DNA of 64,000 nt from Pseudomonas arsenicoxydans. GTDB lineage: Bacteria > Pseudomonadota > Gammaproteobacteria > Pseudomonadales > Pseudomonadaceae. Made by a program: the position numbers and the translations under genes. The notes under the pieces were generated by a model that was given only the letters and a program-made list of their open reading frames with translations, searched no databases and was not told the DNA's origin. Of this stretch, positions 27,193 through 35,644 are shown one piece after another. The DNA lies in assembly GCF_900103875.1 (NCBI RefSeq), contig NZ_LT629705.1, positions 2,737,001 to 2,801,000 of the forward strand. Reading direction: 5' to 3'. Numbering within the stretch: the first letter of the stretch is position 1; each line of letters begins with the position of its first letter.

Positions 27193-27909
27193 TTAATAGA
27201 ATGCGCGTTCGGCCTTGAGGGTGACCAGTCCGTCGCATTGGCTGTTGTGCCCGGAATAGGCCGAGCAATCGCCGCCGCTGAGGCTGGATCCACTGTAGAT
27301 CAAGTCCAGGTCGACGCCCATGAAGGGCCGGGAAAGTTGCACCGACCAATCGGTGAAACTGCCGACATACCCGCCGTCGACGGACACCGGGCTGTTGAGC
27401 TGGTGGGTGGTGTATTTCATGCTGATCCCGATGCCGAACGGCTGATTGCCGCCCAGGTCGGCGAAGACGGTGCTGTTCTGTTTGTCGGGGTCGTTGCTGA
27501 ACGCTGCGCCGAAACGGCTGCCCAGAAAGGTCAGGCCACCGAACAGCTCCTGGCTGTCGAGGGTGTCCACTTTCGGATAGCTGTAATGGATCATGCCGAC
27601 TTCATACCCGAGGGTATGATCGAAAGACTGTTTGAAGCCCATGTAGGAATCGACTTCAAGGTTGGCCCCAGGCGTCAAGCCCATGCTGGGTGCCCATTGG
27701 CCCACATACAAGCCGCTGTTGTGGCTCAGGTCGAGTCCACCGTGGAACGAGCCGGTGGTGGAGGGCTTGACCAGTCCCTGCGCCATGCTGCGGCTGGCGG
27801 TGGTGCCAAGTTTGAGATCGAAATCGCCCAATTCGCGCTGGAACACTTGCGCGTTGGCGAACGAACACGACAACAGGGTGCCGAGTAATAAACAGGAGGG
27901 TTTGAGCAT
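27193..27909 (-). CDS. TorF-family putative porin (TIGR02001-like)
   Basis: This 238-residue outer-membrane protein has a signal peptide (cleavage near SFANA-QV) and a predicted beta barrel with a terminal aromatic (ERAFY). The TASRSMAQGLVKPSTTGSFH block and repeated GY.VG.IHY-type strands match the TorF/TIGR02001 group. An unusual C-terminal loop, SLSGGDCSAYSGHNSQCDG, contains two cysteines likely to pair. The transported substrate is unknown. The start follows GGAGTGACGC. Confidence 0.8.
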   Translation of the reverse strand: MLKPSCLLLGTLLSCSFANAQVFQRELGDFDLKLGTTASRSMAQGLVKPSTTGSFHGGLDLSHNSGLYVGQWAPSMGLTPGANLEVDSYMGFKQSFDHTLGYEVGMIHYSYPKVDTLDSQELFGGLTFLGSRFGAAFSNDPDKQNSTVFADLGGNQPFGIGISMKYTTHQLNSPVSVDGGYVGSFTDWSVQLSRPFMGVDLDLIYSGSSLSGGDCSAYSGHNSQCDGLVTLKAERAFY

Positions 27910-28118
27910 GCGTCACTCCATGACCGCGAGGGAGCAGGAACTAAAACCTACTGAAACGCTTGATCTAGACGTGTGCAAGCATACCGGCGAATGCTCGGCA
28001 TTGAGGGCCGTTCGTCGATTTTTGAAAATTAGATGGGTTTTACGGGGTGTTACGGGGAGGGTTCCAGTCCAAGCGCTTCGAAGCTCAAAGCGCTTATGGA
28101 CCAGTTAACGCAGGGTGT

Positions 28119-28307
28119 TTACTTCTTGCCCAGCGTAATCTGCTTGGACGGGCCGAACGTCTGGCCGCTGACGCCTTTGGCAATTTGCTGGATCTCGCCG
28201 CCGGACTTGAGGAACGCAGCAATCTGGTTGTTGATCGATTCGCTGGTTTCAACGGCTGGAGCTGGCTTTGCTTTGCTGTTGGATGCTTTTACACGCATGG
28301 CGGCCAT
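28119..28307 (-). CDS. small conserved basic protein
   Basis: This 62-residue cytoplasmic protein has a basic, Ala/Pro-rich N-terminus (MRVKASNSKAKPAPAVETSE from the second Met) and a short helical segment (NNQIAAFLKSGGEIQQIAKG) ending in SKQITLGKK. I know of no function. The upstream ATG at 28307 is preferred because CAGGT precedes it; the second ATG at 28298 is an alternative. Downstream (28071-28095) two copies of the self-complementary AAGCGCTT may form a 3' hairpin. Confidence 0.7.
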   Translation of the reverse strand: MAAMRVKASNSKAKPAPAVETSESINNQIAAFLKSGGEIQQIAKGVSGQTFGPSKQITLGKK

Positions 28308-28658
28308 TAACCTGTAGAAAATTAACTTGGCCAGGCATCGTACAGGAAATACTTGACAATTGCTTGGCAAATATCCCCTCAAAATACACATCGTAGGGCG
28401 TATTTATTCGCCGATTATTATTCGAAATAAGCCCCTAAGCCGCTGTTTTAAATAAGAACGAGGGTGAGGGAATTCAGCCGTTTGATCGGGCGAGGAGGGT
28501 AGAAATCGTCTGTACGGTCAGACGAGCGGCCGGCCGCAGCCGGCAGAACCCAAGGAAATCAAGGCGTTCAGAAGAAATTCCGCTGTCACCGGGCTGGCCA
28601 CGGAAACGCCGCGCGCAAAACCGGGTAGAATGTCGCCCACGCAATGAGGGTATTGGAA
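28308..28658. other. divergent intergenic region
   Basis: No gene is visible in these 351 bp between the small basic protein gene and the S1-domain gene. The left third is AT-rich (28310-28430) and likely carries the leftward promoter. A TAGAAT at 28626-28631 is a fair -10 box for the rightward gene, but no good -35 stands 17 bp before it. Confidence 0.4.
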
Positions 28659-29495
28659 ATGGCTTTAGTCGGGCGTTACAACAGTTTGCAAGTGGTTAAA
28701 CACACTAACTTCGGTTTATATCTGGACGGTGGCGCGGAAGGCGAGATCCTTCTGCCTAATCGTTATATCCCCAAAGATATTCCCAGCGAAGATGAAGATT
28801 GGCTCAACGTTTTTATTTATCTGGACAGCGATGACAAACTCATCGCAACTACCGAAAAGCCGAAAGTTCAGGTCGGTGAATTCGCCAGTTTGAAAGTCGT
28901 TGAAGTCAACAGCATCGGTGTTTTCCTGGATTGGGGTCTGCCGAAGGATCTGCTGCTGCCGTACTCCGAAGAAAAGCGCCAGATGACGGCCGGCGAGTAT
29001 GTCGTGGTGCACGTTTACCTCGACAAACACACCCGCCGCATCACCGCGACGGCGCGTCTGGATCGCTACCTGGACAAGACCCCGGCCAATTACACCCCCG
29101 GTCAGGAAGTTGATTTGCTGGTGGCCGAAGCGACCGACATGGGCTTCAAGGCGATCATCAACAACAAGCACTGGGGCCTGATTCACAAGAACGAAATCTT
29201 CAAGTTCATGCGCGCCGGTAAAGAAGAGAAGGGCTTTATCAAAGAAGTCCGTGCCGACGGCAAGATCAGCCTGAGCCTGCAACCGGTCGGCGAAGAAGCG
29301 GCCACCAGCCTCAATTCGAAGATCCTTGCCAAGTTGCGTGAAAACAACGGCACCCTGCCGGTCAGCGACAAGAGCGACCCGACCGTGATCACCAATCTGT
29401 TCGGCGTCAGCAAAGGCAACTTCAAGAAGGCCATCGGCGCGCTGTACAAGAATGGCCAGATCGTCATTCATGCCGATCGCATTGAACTAAGCTGA
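28659..29495 (+). CDS. S1-domain RNA-binding protein, CvfB-like
   Basis: This 278-residue protein has tandem S1-type OB folds (residues about 1-65, 70-130 and 140-215: GRYNSLQVVKHTNFGLYLDG, KVVEVNSIGVFLDWGLPKDL, ATDMGFKAIINNKHWGLIHK) and a C-terminal winged-helix segment (NLFGVSKGNFKKAIGALYKN). This is the CvfB arrangement. CvfB proteins bind RNA and affect virulence-factor expression in S. aureus; the role in Pseudomonas is not defined. The start at 28659 is family-like (MALVGRYNSL). Confidence 0.9.
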   Translation: MALVGRYNSLQVVKHTNFGLYLDGGAEGEILLPNRYIPKDIPSEDEDWLNVFIYLDSDDKLIATTEKPKVQVGEFASLKVVEVNSIGVFLDWGLPKDLLLPYSEEKRQMTAGEYVVVHVYLDKHTRRITATARLDRYLDKTPANYTPGQEVDLLVAEATDMGFKAIINNKHWGLIHKNEIFKFMRAGKEEKGFIKEVRADGKISLSLQPVGEEAATSLNSKILAKLRENNGTLPVSDKSDPTVITNLFGVSKGNFKKAIGALYKNGQIVIHADRIELS

Positions 29496-29541
29496 CCTCG
29501 CATCGGCCCCATGCAGGTCGATGGCATGGGGTTGAGCGGTT

Positions 29542-29934
29542 ATGAAGAAATCATTGTGGGCATACGCTGGCACCTTGCTGGCGTTTCTCGTGCTCGACGG
29601 CCTCTGGCTTGGCGTGTTGATGGCGCCTACTTATCGGGCGCTGCTCGGTTCGCTGATGCTCGATTCACCGCTGCTGGCCCCGGCAGCGTTGTTCTACCTG
29701 CTCTATGTATTTGGTTGCGTGGTGTTCGTGGTGTTGCCGGCGAAGTCTTGGCGACATGCCTCGGCGTTGGGCGCGTTGTTGGGGCTAGTGGCTTACGGCA
29801 CGTATGACTTGAGTAATTGGGCGACGCTGCATGGGTGGTCGGCACAGTTGGCGTTGATGGATATGGCCTGGGGTGCTTTTGCTACCTGCATTGCATGCAC
29901 TGTTGGGTATTGGGTTACGCGCAAGGTGCTGTAA
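29542..29934 (+). CDS. DUF2177 membrane protein
   Basis: This 130-residue protein has four hydrophobic helices and the DUF2177 pattern LDGLWLGVLMAPTYRALLGS in the first half and YGTYDLSNWATLHGWS near residue 90. Function is unknown; in other genomes the family sometimes neighbours lipid or photolyase genes. It lies 46 bp after the S1-domain gene, separated by a CCCCATG/CATGGGG dyad (29507-29531), so read-through from that gene is possible. Confidence 0.87.
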   Translation: MKKSLWAYAGTLLAFLVLDGLWLGVLMAPTYRALLGSLMLDSPLLAPAALFYLLYVFGCVVFVVLPAKSWRHASALGALLGLVAYGTYDLSNWATLHGWSAQLALMDMAWGAFATCIACTVGYWVTRKVL

Positions 29935-29954
29935 TCCGGGTTGCCTGCAAAGAC

Positions 29955-30049
29955 GCCTTCGCGGGCAAGCCCGCTCCCACAGTGGATTTGTGGTTCGCCG
30001 AAGATGTGATTAACGGCGAATATTCCTGTGGGAGCGGGCTTGCCGGCGA
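29955..30049. repeat. degenerate REP pair
   Basis: GCCTTCGCGGGCAAGCCCGC (29955) and the opposite-facing GTGGGAGCGGGCTTGCCGGC (30028) form a doublet with diverged outer halves. It takes up part of the gene-free stretch 29935-30314. Confidence 0.8.
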
Positions 30050-30081
30050 TTTGACTGCGCAGCAGTCATTCCCTCCGCAGT

Positions 30082-30243
30082 TGTATACACATAAATTTGC
30101 ACTGTATGCAGGCATTCATGCCCTGTTCATGGGCATTCTCGATACTAGCCTCTACCCAAGACCTCTCTCTTGTTAGCGTGAAAGCCATGCTTCGTCACAT
30201 ATTCAATGCCTATGGCACGCATTCTGCGTAGCAACTCGTATAC
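30082..30243. promoter_or_regulatory. two GTATAC palindromes upstream of the NCS1 permease
   Basis: TGTATACA (30082-30089) and GTATAC (30238-30243, in CTCGTATACAAA) lie in the 265-bp leader of the permease gene. GntR (FCD class) operators often centre on a GTATAC core, so these may be sites for a regulator encoded elsewhere. This is inference from motif shape only. Confidence 0.35.
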
Positions 30244-30314
30244 AAACCATGCCAGCTCCCGTGTGCAGTGTGGTTGCTGCATCAATTCCGGGGGCTGTTT
30301 CGAGGAGCCCCGCG

Positions 30315-31760
30315 ATGACCGAGCAAGTGCCCAACGGCTACAGCCCCCGCCTGTATAACGAGGATCTGGGGCCGCTGCCGCAGAAATGGAATTGGTACAA
30401 CATCTTCGCTTTCTGGATGAGCGATGTGCACAGCGTCGGCGGTTATGTGTTCGCCGCCAGCCTGTTCGCCCTGGGCCTGGCCAGTTGGCAGGTATTGATC
30501 GCGTTGCTTGGCGGGATCTGCATCGTGCAACTAATCGCCAACCTGGTGGCCAAGCCGAGCCAACAAGCGGCGGTGCCATACCCGGTGATCTGTCGACTGG
30601 CCTTCGGCGTGTTCGGGGCGAATATTCCTGCGGTCATCCGCGGACTGATCGCCGTGGCCTGGTACGGAATTCAGACGTACCTGGCGTCCAGCGCCTTGAT
30701 CATCGTTGTGTTGCGATTCTTTCCTTCAATGGCGGCCTACGCCGAACCGCATTTTGCCGGTTTGTCCTACCTCGGCTGGTTCGGTTTCCTTAGCTTGTGG
30801 TGTGTCCAGGCGTTGGTGTTCTGGGCGGGCATGGAGTCGATCCGGCGTTTCATCGATTGGGCAGGGCCGGTGGTGTATGGCGTGATGTTTATGCTCGCTG
30901 GCTGGATCGTCTGGCAGGCCGGCTGGAGCAACATCAGTTTCACCCTCGCGGAAAAATCCCTGTCCGGCTGGGAAGCATTCGGACAAGTGATTGTCGCCAC
31001 GGCGCTGGTGGTCTCGTACTTTTCCGGCCCGACCCTGAATTTCGGAGACTTCAGTCGCTACTGCCGGAGCATGAAGGACGTGCGGCGTGGAAATTTCTGG
31101 GGCTTGCCGGTGAATTTTCTCGCTTTCTCCCTGGTCACGGTGGTCATCGTTTCCGGCACGTTGCCGGTGTTCGGTGAAATGCTGCACGACCCGATCGCCA
31201 CTGTGGCGCGCATCGACAACAGCGTTGCCGTGCTGCTCGGCGCCTTCGCCTTTGTCACCGCGACCATCGGCATCAACATCGTCGCCAACTTCGTGTCCCC
31301 GGCGTTCGATTTCGCCAACGTTGCCCCGAGCAAAATCAGCTGGCGCGCTGGCGGGATGATTGCGGCGGTGGCCTCGATCTTCATCACCCCGTGGAACCTG
31401 TTCAACAACCCCGAAGTGATTCACTACACCCTCGACGTGCTGGCGGCGTTCATCGGTCCGCTGTTCGGGATTCTGTTGGTGGATTACTACCTGATCAAAA
31501 AGCAGCAGATTGACGTCGATGCGCTGTTCGATGATGGCCCCAGCGGTAAGTATTACTACAGCGGCGGGGTCAATTGGACGGCGGTCAAAGCGCTGATTCC
31601 TGCAACCCTCACGGGCGTGGCCATTACCTTTACCCCTGTGCTGCAACCGATGGCGAACTTCGCCTGGTTCACTGGCTGCTTCCTCGGGGGCGCCCTGTAT
31701 CTCTTGCTGGCCTGGCGCGAACAAACCCAGCAAACCACGGCCGTGGCCGCCGCCGGATGA
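30315..31760 (+). CDS. NCS1-family nucleobase/hydantoin permease
   Basis: This 481-residue inner-membrane transporter has about twelve helices and NCS1 signatures: the N-terminal LYNEDLGPLPQKWNWYNIFA, FWMSDVHSVGGY in helix 1, and NFGDFSRYCRSMKDVRRGNF in the central loop. NCS1 proteins take up purines, pyrimidines, allantoin, hydantoin or thiamine with H+ or Na+. The W and N around helix 1 fit the allantoin/hydantoin/uracil subgroup, but no catabolic genes are adjacent. The start MTEQVPNGY follows GAGGAGCCCCGCG. Confidence 0.9.
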   Translation: MTEQVPNGYSPRLYNEDLGPLPQKWNWYNIFAFWMSDVHSVGGYVFAASLFALGLASWQVLIALLGGICIVQLIANLVAKPSQQAAVPYPVICRLAFGVFGANIPAVIRGLIAVAWYGIQTYLASSALIIVVLRFFPSMAAYAEPHFAGLSYLGWFGFLSLWCVQALVFWAGMESIRRFIDWAGPVVYGVMFMLAGWIVWQAGWSNISFTLAEKSLSGWEAFGQVIVATALVVSYFSGPTLNFGDFSRYCRSMKDVRRGNFWGLPVNFLAFSLVTVVIVSGTLPVFGEMLHDPIATVARIDNSVAVLLGAFAFVTATIGINIVANFVSPAFDFANVAPSKISWRAGGMIAAVASIFITPWNLFNNPEVIHYTLDVLAAFIGPLFGILLVDYYLIKKQQIDVDALFDDGPSGKYYYSGGVNWTAVKALIPATLTGVAITFTPVLQPMANFAWFTGCFLGGALYLLLAWREQTQQTTAVAAAG

Positions 31761-31837
31761 CGCAATCGGGAATTTAAAGGTCCCGTTCAGGCGGCAATTT
31801 CTGGGCATCTGGTTAATAATCGACAGCATAATTTTTC

Positions 31838-31882
31838 GCCCCGGCGATGCTTTTGAACAAGCACGCCGGGGCTTTGCTTTTT
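31838..31882 (+). terminator. terminator of the NCS1 permease gene
   Basis: A GCCCCGGCG/CGCCGGGGC stem is followed by TTTGCTTTTT. Confidence 0.85.
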
Positions 31883-31925
31883 ACTGTCGAGTCACTGCCA
31901 TGGATTGTGTTGTCGAGGTGTTCCG

Positions 31926-32858
31926 GTGAGCGCCACCCGGCGTAGCGCCGATGGATTTGCCCTGCAAGTGATGATCGGGTTGTGCCTGATCTGGGGCGTG
32001 CAACAGGTCATGATCAAGTGGGCGGCGCCCGATATTGCACCGGTGATGCAAGCGGCGGGGCGGTCAGGTATTTCCGCGTTGCTTGTAGGACTGTTGATCT
32101 GCTGGAAGGGCGGCTGGGATCAGGTCGGTAGCACTTGGCGTGGCGGGTTGCTGGCGGGAGCATTGTTCGGACTGGAGTTCTTCTTCATCTCCGAAGGTTT
32201 GCAACTGACCACGGCCGCGCACATGTCGGTGTTCCTTTACACCGCGCCCATCTTCACCGCGTTGGGCGTGCACTGGCTGCTGCCCAGTGAGCGTTTGAGG
32301 CCGGTGCAGTGGCTGGGGATTTTCCTCGCGTTCGTCGGGATCGCCGTTGCCTTTGCCGGCGGCGTGTCCTGGGACAACCTCGATCACCGCATGTTGATGG
32401 GCGATGCGTTGGGCGTGCTGGCGGGTGCCTCCTGGGGAGCGACCACAGTGGTGGTGCGTGCCTCGCGACTGTCGGAGGCGCCCGTCACCCTGACCCTGTT
32501 TTATCAACTGATCGTCGGATTCGTCGGCCTGCTGCTGATCGCGGTGCTCAGTGGCCAGGTCACCCATGTCAGCCTGACCACCTTGGCGGTGGCGAGCGTG
32601 CTGTTTCAGGGATTGGTGGTGTCGTTCTTCAGCTACCTGACATGGTTCTGGCTGCTGCGCCGTTACCTGGCGGCGAACCTGGCAGTTTTTTCGTTCATGA
32701 CGCCGCTGTTCGGCGTCACGTTCGGCGTGGTGCTGCTGGGTGAGGAATTGAGCCTCAACTTCATCATCGGCGCCGTGCTGGTGTTGCTCGGCATCACCTT
32801 TGTCAGCGCTGAGCAGTGGGTGCGCCGTCGTTTGCGCAAAGCCCTTGGGCAGCACTGA
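31926..32858 (+). CDS. DMT/EamA-family transporter
   Basis: This 310-residue ten-helix permease has two EamA repeats: the first opens LCLIWGVQQVMIKWAAPDIA and the second ALGVLAGASWGATTVVVRAS. It is probably a metabolite exporter; the substrate is unknown. GTG at 31926 is chosen as start because GAGGTG lies 7-8 nt upstream and family proteins begin near SATRRSADGF. Its 3' end runs 56 bp into the convergent MFS gene. Confidence 0.87.
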   Translation: MSATRRSADGFALQVMIGLCLIWGVQQVMIKWAAPDIAPVMQAAGRSGISALLVGLLICWKGGWDQVGSTWRGGLLAGALFGLEFFFISEGLQLTTAAHMSVFLYTAPIFTALGVHWLLPSERLRPVQWLGIFLAFVGIAVAFAGGVSWDNLDHRMLMGDALGVLAGASWGATTVVVRASRLSEAPVTLTLFYQLIVGFVGLLLIAVLSGQVTHVSLTTLAVASVLFQGLVVSFFSYLTWFWLLRRYLAANLAVFSFMTPLFGVTFGVVLLGEELSLNFIIGAVLVLLGITFVSAEQWVRRRLRKALGQH

Positions 32859-33984
32859 CCGGGCGCAGTAACAGCCCGCCGGCGATGAGCAGGCCGCTGC
32901 CGGCGAATACCAGCGCTGGCGCCAATCCGCCACTGAAGTGGCTGCTCAGCGCCGCCAGCAACGGCCCGCAGAGCTGGCCCACGGCAAAGCACGCGGTCAG
33001 CAGCCCGGCATTGCGCTGGGTGGCGTGGGGCGCCAGCTCCCGGGAGCGTTGCATCACCAGTTGCATGCAGGCCAGGAACGGCGTGCCGCACAGGATCACC
33101 CCCAATGCCAGGCCCGGACCGCTGCCCAACAGGCAGGCGAAAACCCCGGCCGCCTGAAGCCACAATGTCGTTATCAACCAGTGACGCGTGCCATTCGCGG
33201 TTTGCCGACGCAGGCTGACCAGCACCACGCCGATGGCCGACGCCAGGCCGAAGCACGGCCAGAACAGGTCGGCCTGCCATTGGCCATGAAACTGTGCGCT
33301 GGCCATTTGCGAGAGGAACGTGGCCGGGATGATGTAGCCCAAACCGTACAAACCGTAGATCAAGCCCAAACGGCCGATGCCTCGATTGCCCGAAGTGGCG
33401 GCGTGTTGCACGGTGGGCGCACTCGCGCCAGGTTGCGGCAGAAAAGGCAGAATCCCAAGCAGCATCGCCAGCCCCACACCGGCATACACCAGCCACAGGG
33501 TGGCAGAGGTCTGCCCCAGCAGGTTCGAGCCCAAAGCCAACAACCCTGTCAGAAAAATCCCCAGACCCGGTCCGGCAAATACCAGAGCACCCAGGCGTGG
33601 ACGTCCGGCCGCTGCGGCCAGTGGCTGGCTCAACGCCGTAATCATCACCAACACCCACGCGCTGGCGACGCCGGTGCCGAAGCGCAACACCAGGTGCGAC
33701 CAGAAACCGTTGGCCCAGAACGACGCCAAGGTCAGGAGTACGCACAGCCACAAACCTCCCAGCAGACGTCGCCGGACCTGCTCGGGACGACGGGAGAACA
33801 TCGCATCCACGGCGCCGACGAAGTAGCCAAGATAGTTGGCCGCAGCAATCAGACCGGCGGCGGTCAGGTCGATCTGACCTTCGCTGAGCAAGTGCGGCAT
33901 TTGCGGGGTGAGGGCGAAACGCCCGATGCCCATGGCCATCATCAGGGCGATAAAACTGGCGGACAAGCGGATCAGAGGGGACAT
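32803..33984 (-). CDS. MFS transporter, YbfB/YjiJ type
   Basis: This 393-residue permease has twelve helices and the YbfB/YjiJ opening (ALMMAMGIGRFALTPQMPHL, then ANYLGYFVGA). The family is common in proteobacteria and its substrates are unknown. The start is ATG at 33984. It is divergent from a LysR gene 103 bp away, which is its likely regulator, and convergent with the DMT gene, sharing 56 bp of coding sequence at the 3' ends. Confidence 0.9.
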   Translation of the reverse strand: MSPLIRLSASFIALMMAMGIGRFALTPQMPHLLSEGQIDLTAAGLIAAANYLGYFVGAVDAMFSRRPEQVRRRLLGGLWLCVLLTLASFWANGFWSHLVLRFGTGVASAWVLVMITALSQPLAAAAGRPRLGALVFAGPGLGIFLTGLLALGSNLLGQTSATLWLVYAGVGLAMLLGILPFLPQPGASAPTVQHAATSGNRGIGRLGLIYGLYGLGYIIPATFLSQMASAQFHGQWQADLFWPCFGLASAIGVVLVSLRRQTANGTRHWLITTLWLQAAGVFACLLGSGPGLALGVILCGTPFLACMQLVMQRSRELAPHATQRNAGLLTACFAVGQLCGPLLAALSSHFSGGLAPALVFAGSGLLIAGGLLLRPVSAAQGLCANDGAPTAQR

Positions 33985-34087
33985 GGTCTGAGTTCCAGCA
34001 GAGGATCAATGACCGTCAGGCTAGGACTGATTGACTTTCTTTAAAAATGAATAATAGTGAGGAACTTGTTCTGAATTGGAGAAGATC

Positions 34088-34981
34088 GTGGAATTCAGCC
34101 AATTACGGATCTTTCAGGCTGTCGCGCAGGAGGGCTCGATCACCCGCGCCGCCGAGCGTTTGCATCGGGTGCCGTCAAACCTGTCGACCCGGCTCAAACA
34201 ACTTGAAGAGCAACTGGGCGTAGAACTTTTCGTCCGCGAGCGTCAGCGTTTGCAGTTATCGCCTGCCGGAAAAGTCCTTCTGGACTACACCGCCAAGCTG
34301 TTCGCCCTGCGTGATGAAGCCAGTGCGGCGGTGCAGGGCGGGCAACCGGCCGGGGATTTTGTGCTGGGCACCATGTACAGCACGGCGGCGATTCATCTGC
34401 CTGGGTTGTTGGCGCGTTATCACCGCACGTACCCGGCGGTGAACCTGCAGGTGCAGTCCGGGCCCAGCGGCGAATTGCTCGAAGGCTTGCTTACCGGTCG
34501 TCTCGATGCCGCGTTGGTGGATGGCCCGCTGGAGTTGGCGGGCCTGGACGGCGTGCCATTGTGCGACGAACGGTTGGTGCTGATCAGCGAGGCCGACCAT
34601 CCGCCGGTGCGTAGCGCGCGGGATGTGGAAGGCCGGTCGGTGTTCACCTTTCGTCAGGGTTGTTCGTACCGGATGCGTCTGGAGGCCTGGTTTGCGCATG
34701 ACCACGCCGCCATGGGCCGGGCGATGGAGATCGAGTCCTATCCGGGGATGCTCGCCTGTGTGATTGCGGGTTCAGGGGTGGCACTGATGTCGGAGTCGAT
34801 GCTTGCCAGCCTGCCGGGCCGCGAAAGCGTGGCGGTACACCCGTTGGCCGAACCATTTGCCAGTGCAACCACCTGGCTGATGTGGCGCAAGGGCATGGTC
34901 GGGGCCAATCTGAATGCCTGGATCGAACAGCAGCAAGCGGTCTATCCATCGACAGCGTTTGAGGATCAGGCGATTGCTTGA
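34088..34981 (+). CDS. LysR-family transcriptional regulator
   Basis: This 297-residue LysR protein has the helix-turn-helix GSITRAAERLHRVPSNLSTR and the usual effector domain. The start is taken as GTG at 34088 with GGAGAAGATC directly upstream; a TTG 12 bp earlier is possible. It is divergent from the YbfB-type MFS gene, its likely target. From its place before the PA1414-like gene it corresponds to PA1413 of P. aeruginosa, as I recall that map. Confidence 0.92.
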   Translation: MEFSQLRIFQAVAQEGSITRAAERLHRVPSNLSTRLKQLEEQLGVELFVRERQRLQLSPAGKVLLDYTAKLFALRDEASAAVQGGQPAGDFVLGTMYSTAAIHLPGLLARYHRTYPAVNLQVQSGPSGELLEGLLTGRLDAALVDGPLELAGLDGVPLCDERLVLISEADHPPVRSARDVEGRSVFTFRQGCSYRMRLEAWFAHDHAAMGRAMEIESYPGMLACVIAGSGVALMSESMLASLPGRESVAVHPLAEPFASATTWLMWRKGMVGANLNAWIEQQQAVYPSTAFEDQAIA

Positions 34982-35120
34982 ACTAATGGTCAAGTATTTT
35001 GTTCAATTCAGTAACAGATCATTGCGGATTTGGACGAGCAATACGTAGGACTTCGGACTATTATCAGTGCGAAGCGGCTACAGAATTCCGGTCGCTCGGC
35101 ACTACCCTGAAGGGGGCACC

Positions 35121-35249
35121 ATGAAAGAGAAAATCCAAAACTGGCTGCACGATCTGGGTGTTGCACTCGGTTTGATCGAACCGCCTTTGCAACCTGTGCC
35201 TATTCGTACTGACGACGAACAACGCCGACGCCAGCAGCGCCGCCGGTAA
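35121..35249 (+). CDS. PA1414-like micro-protein
   Basis: This 42-residue ORF (MKEKIQNWLHDLGVALGLIE, then a Pro-rich stretch and an Arg/Gln tail) follows AGGGGGCACC. The N-terminal half is an amphipathic helix and the tail is strongly basic. I recall the P. aeruginosa PA1414 locus as the place where the oxygen-responsive sRNA SicX is made, so the transcript here may matter as RNA as well. No clean Anr box is visible upstream; a TTGA-N8-TCAA at 34978-34993 has the wrong spacing for TTGAT-N4-ATCAA. Confidence 0.7.
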   Translation: MKEKIQNWLHDLGVALGLIEPPLQPVPIRTDDEQRRRQQRRR

Positions 35250-35337
35250 CGCGGCGCAAGTAGTGTTTGTCGCCGCTGCCGAGCCCGCTAGGCCGCGTTC
35301 GGCGGCGCAGACGCAAATCCAATAGTGTGGGCGGACT

Positions 35338-35589
35338 TCAATGCCGCCCGATCTCGATCAAAAACCGACTCAGGTCATTCGCCGTCCGGGCGGTCTTGAG
35401 CATCTGGTCTTCTTCCGCCGTAAACGCCGTCAACCCCAGCTCATCTTCCAAATGGAAGATCAACTCTTCGATTTCCTCTTTATCCAATCCCAACTGCGCC
35501 AGGCTGGCGTTGTCGTCGAAGTCATCCTGACTTTCCAGCAGGCGGCTGATAAAGCGATGCACGGCGGCGCGAACGGCGGCTCTTTTCAT
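35338..35589 (-). CDS. acyl-carrier-protein-like small protein lacking the DSL serine
   Basis: This 83-residue acidic, all-helical protein has the spacing of an acyl carrier protein: helix 1 (VHRFISRLLESQDDFDDN), then LAQLGLDKEEIEELIFHLED where ACPs have LGADSLDxVELVMALE, then helices 3-4 ending TANDLSRFL. The residue that should be the phosphopantetheine serine is replaced (LDK instead of DSL). It thus looks like a carrier-fold protein that cannot be modified the usual way. Function is unknown. It lies next to the metallo-hydrolase gene on the same strand. Confidence 0.65.
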   Translation of the reverse strand: MKRAAVRAAVHRFISRLLESQDDFDDNASLAQLGLDKEEIEELIFHLEDELGLTAFTAEEDQMLKTARTANDLSRFLIEIGRH

Positions 35590-35644
35590 GGCTGTTCTTC
35601 GAGGGCGTTATTGTTGTTTTCCCTGACGTTGAGTACAGCAGGCT

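Noticed and set aside
28040..28100. Possible tRNA-like T-arm (GGTTCCAGTCC) near the small basic protein gene
   Set aside because: No matching acceptor, D or anticodon arms could be drawn around it.
34978..34993. Possible Anr box (TTGA...TCAA) before the PA1414-like gene
   Set aside because: The halves are 8 bases apart; Anr/FNR sites have TTGAT-N4-ATCAA, that is 6 bases between TTGA and TCAA.
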